Source of the DNA: Lithodes maja
Lineage: Eukaryota > Arthropoda > Malacostraca > Decapoda > Lithodidae
Direction of reading: 5' to 3'
Length of the DNA stretch: 64,000 bases
Assembly: GCA_037953745.1 (NCBI GenBank)
Contig: JBAKBP010004271.1
Location: 62,001-126,000 of the forward strand
Shown: positions 62,940-64,000 of the stretch, in pieces
Layout of the letters: each line of letters starts with the position of its first letter
Position numbering within the stretch: the stretch's first letter is position 1
The notes under the pieces: generated by a model
Told to the model about the DNA's origin: nothing
Databases searched by the model: none
Seen by the model: only the letters and a program-made list of their open reading frames with translations
Position numbers and translations under genes: made by a program

Positions 62940-64000
62940 GATTTTTAGTGATCTATCTATCTATCTATCAATCTATCTATCTATATGCTCAGGCCCAATC
63001 CCCATTTTGGGGGTAGCCGACTCAAGACAGAGCAAGAACAGGGAAAATACAAAAACAACATAAAACAAAAAATAAACACAGATAAAAAACACAAACTCAC
63101 ACACATCCAGGTCACCCAGGAGAAGACCCAGAGACCAGGGTTACCAAGGTCGCTCCAGCACTCCCCCGGCCCCTGACCACCCGGAGAGGTTCCGATCTCG
63201 GCAGGCAGACATGCAGCGGAGCCAAAGCCACAAGCCCTCCCACCACACTTCCAGGCACACCCTTCATATTAATCGTCCCCCCGGGCCAGGCGCCTGATGG
63301 ACTATTATCTAGTCAAACTTGCGCCCGACCCCTTACTCCAAATGACCACGTGTTCACTCAACTATTCACAAGCATTCTCCATTCACTCCTGTCCACCACC
63401 ACTTCCCCTGCCTGATCTATAGTCATTCCTCTATCATCCAAAGCCTTTCTTACACAGTCTCTCCATCTCAATGGGGGTCTTCCTGCCCTTCTATCTCCCC
63501 TTGTACCTGACTCACATATTCTCTTTGTAAGCCTTTCATCTCCCATTCGTTCAACATGACCATACCAGCTCAGCACCCTTCTGTCCACTCTGGCTGACAA
63601 ATGTTCCTGCTGCCCCACTCTCCTACGTATCTCTTCATTCCTCAATCTGTCTCTACGAGTAACTCCACACATACTCCTCAAGCAGCTCATCTCCATCACA
63701 TCCAGCCCTCTTTTCTCCTTTTTCTTCAGAGCCCATGTCTCAGCCCCATACATCACTGTTGGCACAACAATTCCTTGATACAGTGCACTTTTTACTTTCA
63801 CTCCGAGATTTCTCGTCTTCCACATACTTCCCATTGCTCCGAAAACCTTCCTTCCTTCACACACTCTCTGTTTTACCTCCACTTCCATACCTCCACTCCT
63901 GCTTATCGTTCCTCCTAGATATTTAAAACACTCTACTTGTTCCAATATTTCCCCATCCAGCCTCACATCTAGATTCACCCTATGCTCTCCCCTATTACAC
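62940..64000 (-). mobile_element. RTE-like LINE (fifth family), 3' part, runs off right edge
   Basis: On the minus strand: C-terminal RT region (64000-63358), 3' UTR (63357-62990) and a (GATA)n tail (62985-62950) that touches the satellite region. Confidence 0.88.
63358..64000 (-). CDS. RTE-like LINE protein, C-terminal part (open at right edge)
   Basis: The frame is open to position 64000; the start-like codon at 63978 is a GTG inside the protein and not a real start. Residues from there: VECFKYLGGTISRSGGM, a region past the RT palm, VPTVMYGAETWALKKK, MEMSCLRSMCGVTRRDR and the C-terminal WYGHVERMGDERLTKRICES, all typical of RTE-type LINEs and parallel to 52920-53490 but a separate family. 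No stop or frameshift over 214 codons. The catalytic box lies beyond the window. Confidence 0.9.
   Translation of the reverse strand, partial: CNRGEHRVNLDVRLDGEILEQVECFKYLGGTISRSGGMEVEVKQRVCEGRKVFGAMGSMWKTRNLGVKVKSALYQGIVVPTVMYGAETWALKKKEKRGLDVMEMSCLRSMCGVTRRDRLRNEEIRRRVGQQEHLSARVDRRVLSWYGHVERMGDERLTKRICESGTRGDRRAGRPPLRWRDCVRKALDDRGMTIDQAGEVVVDRSEWRMLVNS

Overview
The window is eukaryotic and intron-dominated. It looks like arthropod DNA, most likely a decapod crustacean. That inference rests on a primitive-type classical cadherin with giant introns, on CR1-like and RTE-like LINE families with a 3' tail style I associate with decapods, and on the density of transposons, microsatellites and satellite. 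No bacterial features, rRNA genes or functional tRNA genes are seen. The organism call is an inference; the repeat and exon structures are read directly.

Host gene: three plus-strand exons of one classical cadherin, all joining in phase 1. Exon 30676-31678 holds the non-chordate cadherin domain, an EGF, a laminin-G domain and the start of the membrane helix. Exon 41296-41478 completes the helix and adds the juxtamembrane tail. Exon 55284-55340 is a 57-bp micro-exon. The rest of the cytoplasmic tail must lie beyond the right edge or in exons I did not recognise. A short decayed look-alike of the second exon (40849-40895) has a splice-acceptor-like site and an early in-frame stop.

Left third (1-30.3 kb): two minus-strand Ty3/gypsy-like elements with ~1.84 kb LTRs (1-6240, running off the left edge; 20788-28909). 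Copy A shows Gag with a SCAN-like capsid, protease, then integrase, then reverse transcriptase: the unusual Gmr1-type order. Copy B keeps Gag-protease but has lost integrase and the catalytic parts of RT. Between them lie a duplicated ~745-bp repeat, a tRNA-Val-like SINE, a long CR1-like LINE copy (9259-12100), and a second LINE whose RT codons were amplified into a 38-bp minisatellite. Inserted in that minisatellite is the most interesting object of the window: a 3.9-kb terminal-inverted-repeat element (13028-16965) whose protein has the acidic-residue layout of FEN1/XPG 5'-nucleases and a C-terminal Cys-rich (CXC/Tesmin-like) motif, and no recognisable DDE transposase.

Middle (30.3-46 kb, cadherin introns): an old minus-strand RTE-like LINE (about 32690-40770) is broken by TTAA-flanked MITEs and by a retroposon with an (AAC)n tail, here called X. 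X is itself interrupted by a young CR1-like LINE (35453-39169) with a GDSL-type ORF1 fragment and an intact 983-codon ORF2. Target duplications and restored reading frames let the order of insertions be read.

Right third (46-64 kb): an APE-type LINE at 46818-50905 carries two clean insertions, and a second 5'-truncated copy (59517-61249) sits inside a 25-bp satellite array (58196-62936). Two copies of an RTE-like LINE (52190-54640), a third copy of X with a 15-bp target duplication, several SINEs and MITEs, and a further RTE-like LINE running off the right edge (62940-64000) complete the window.
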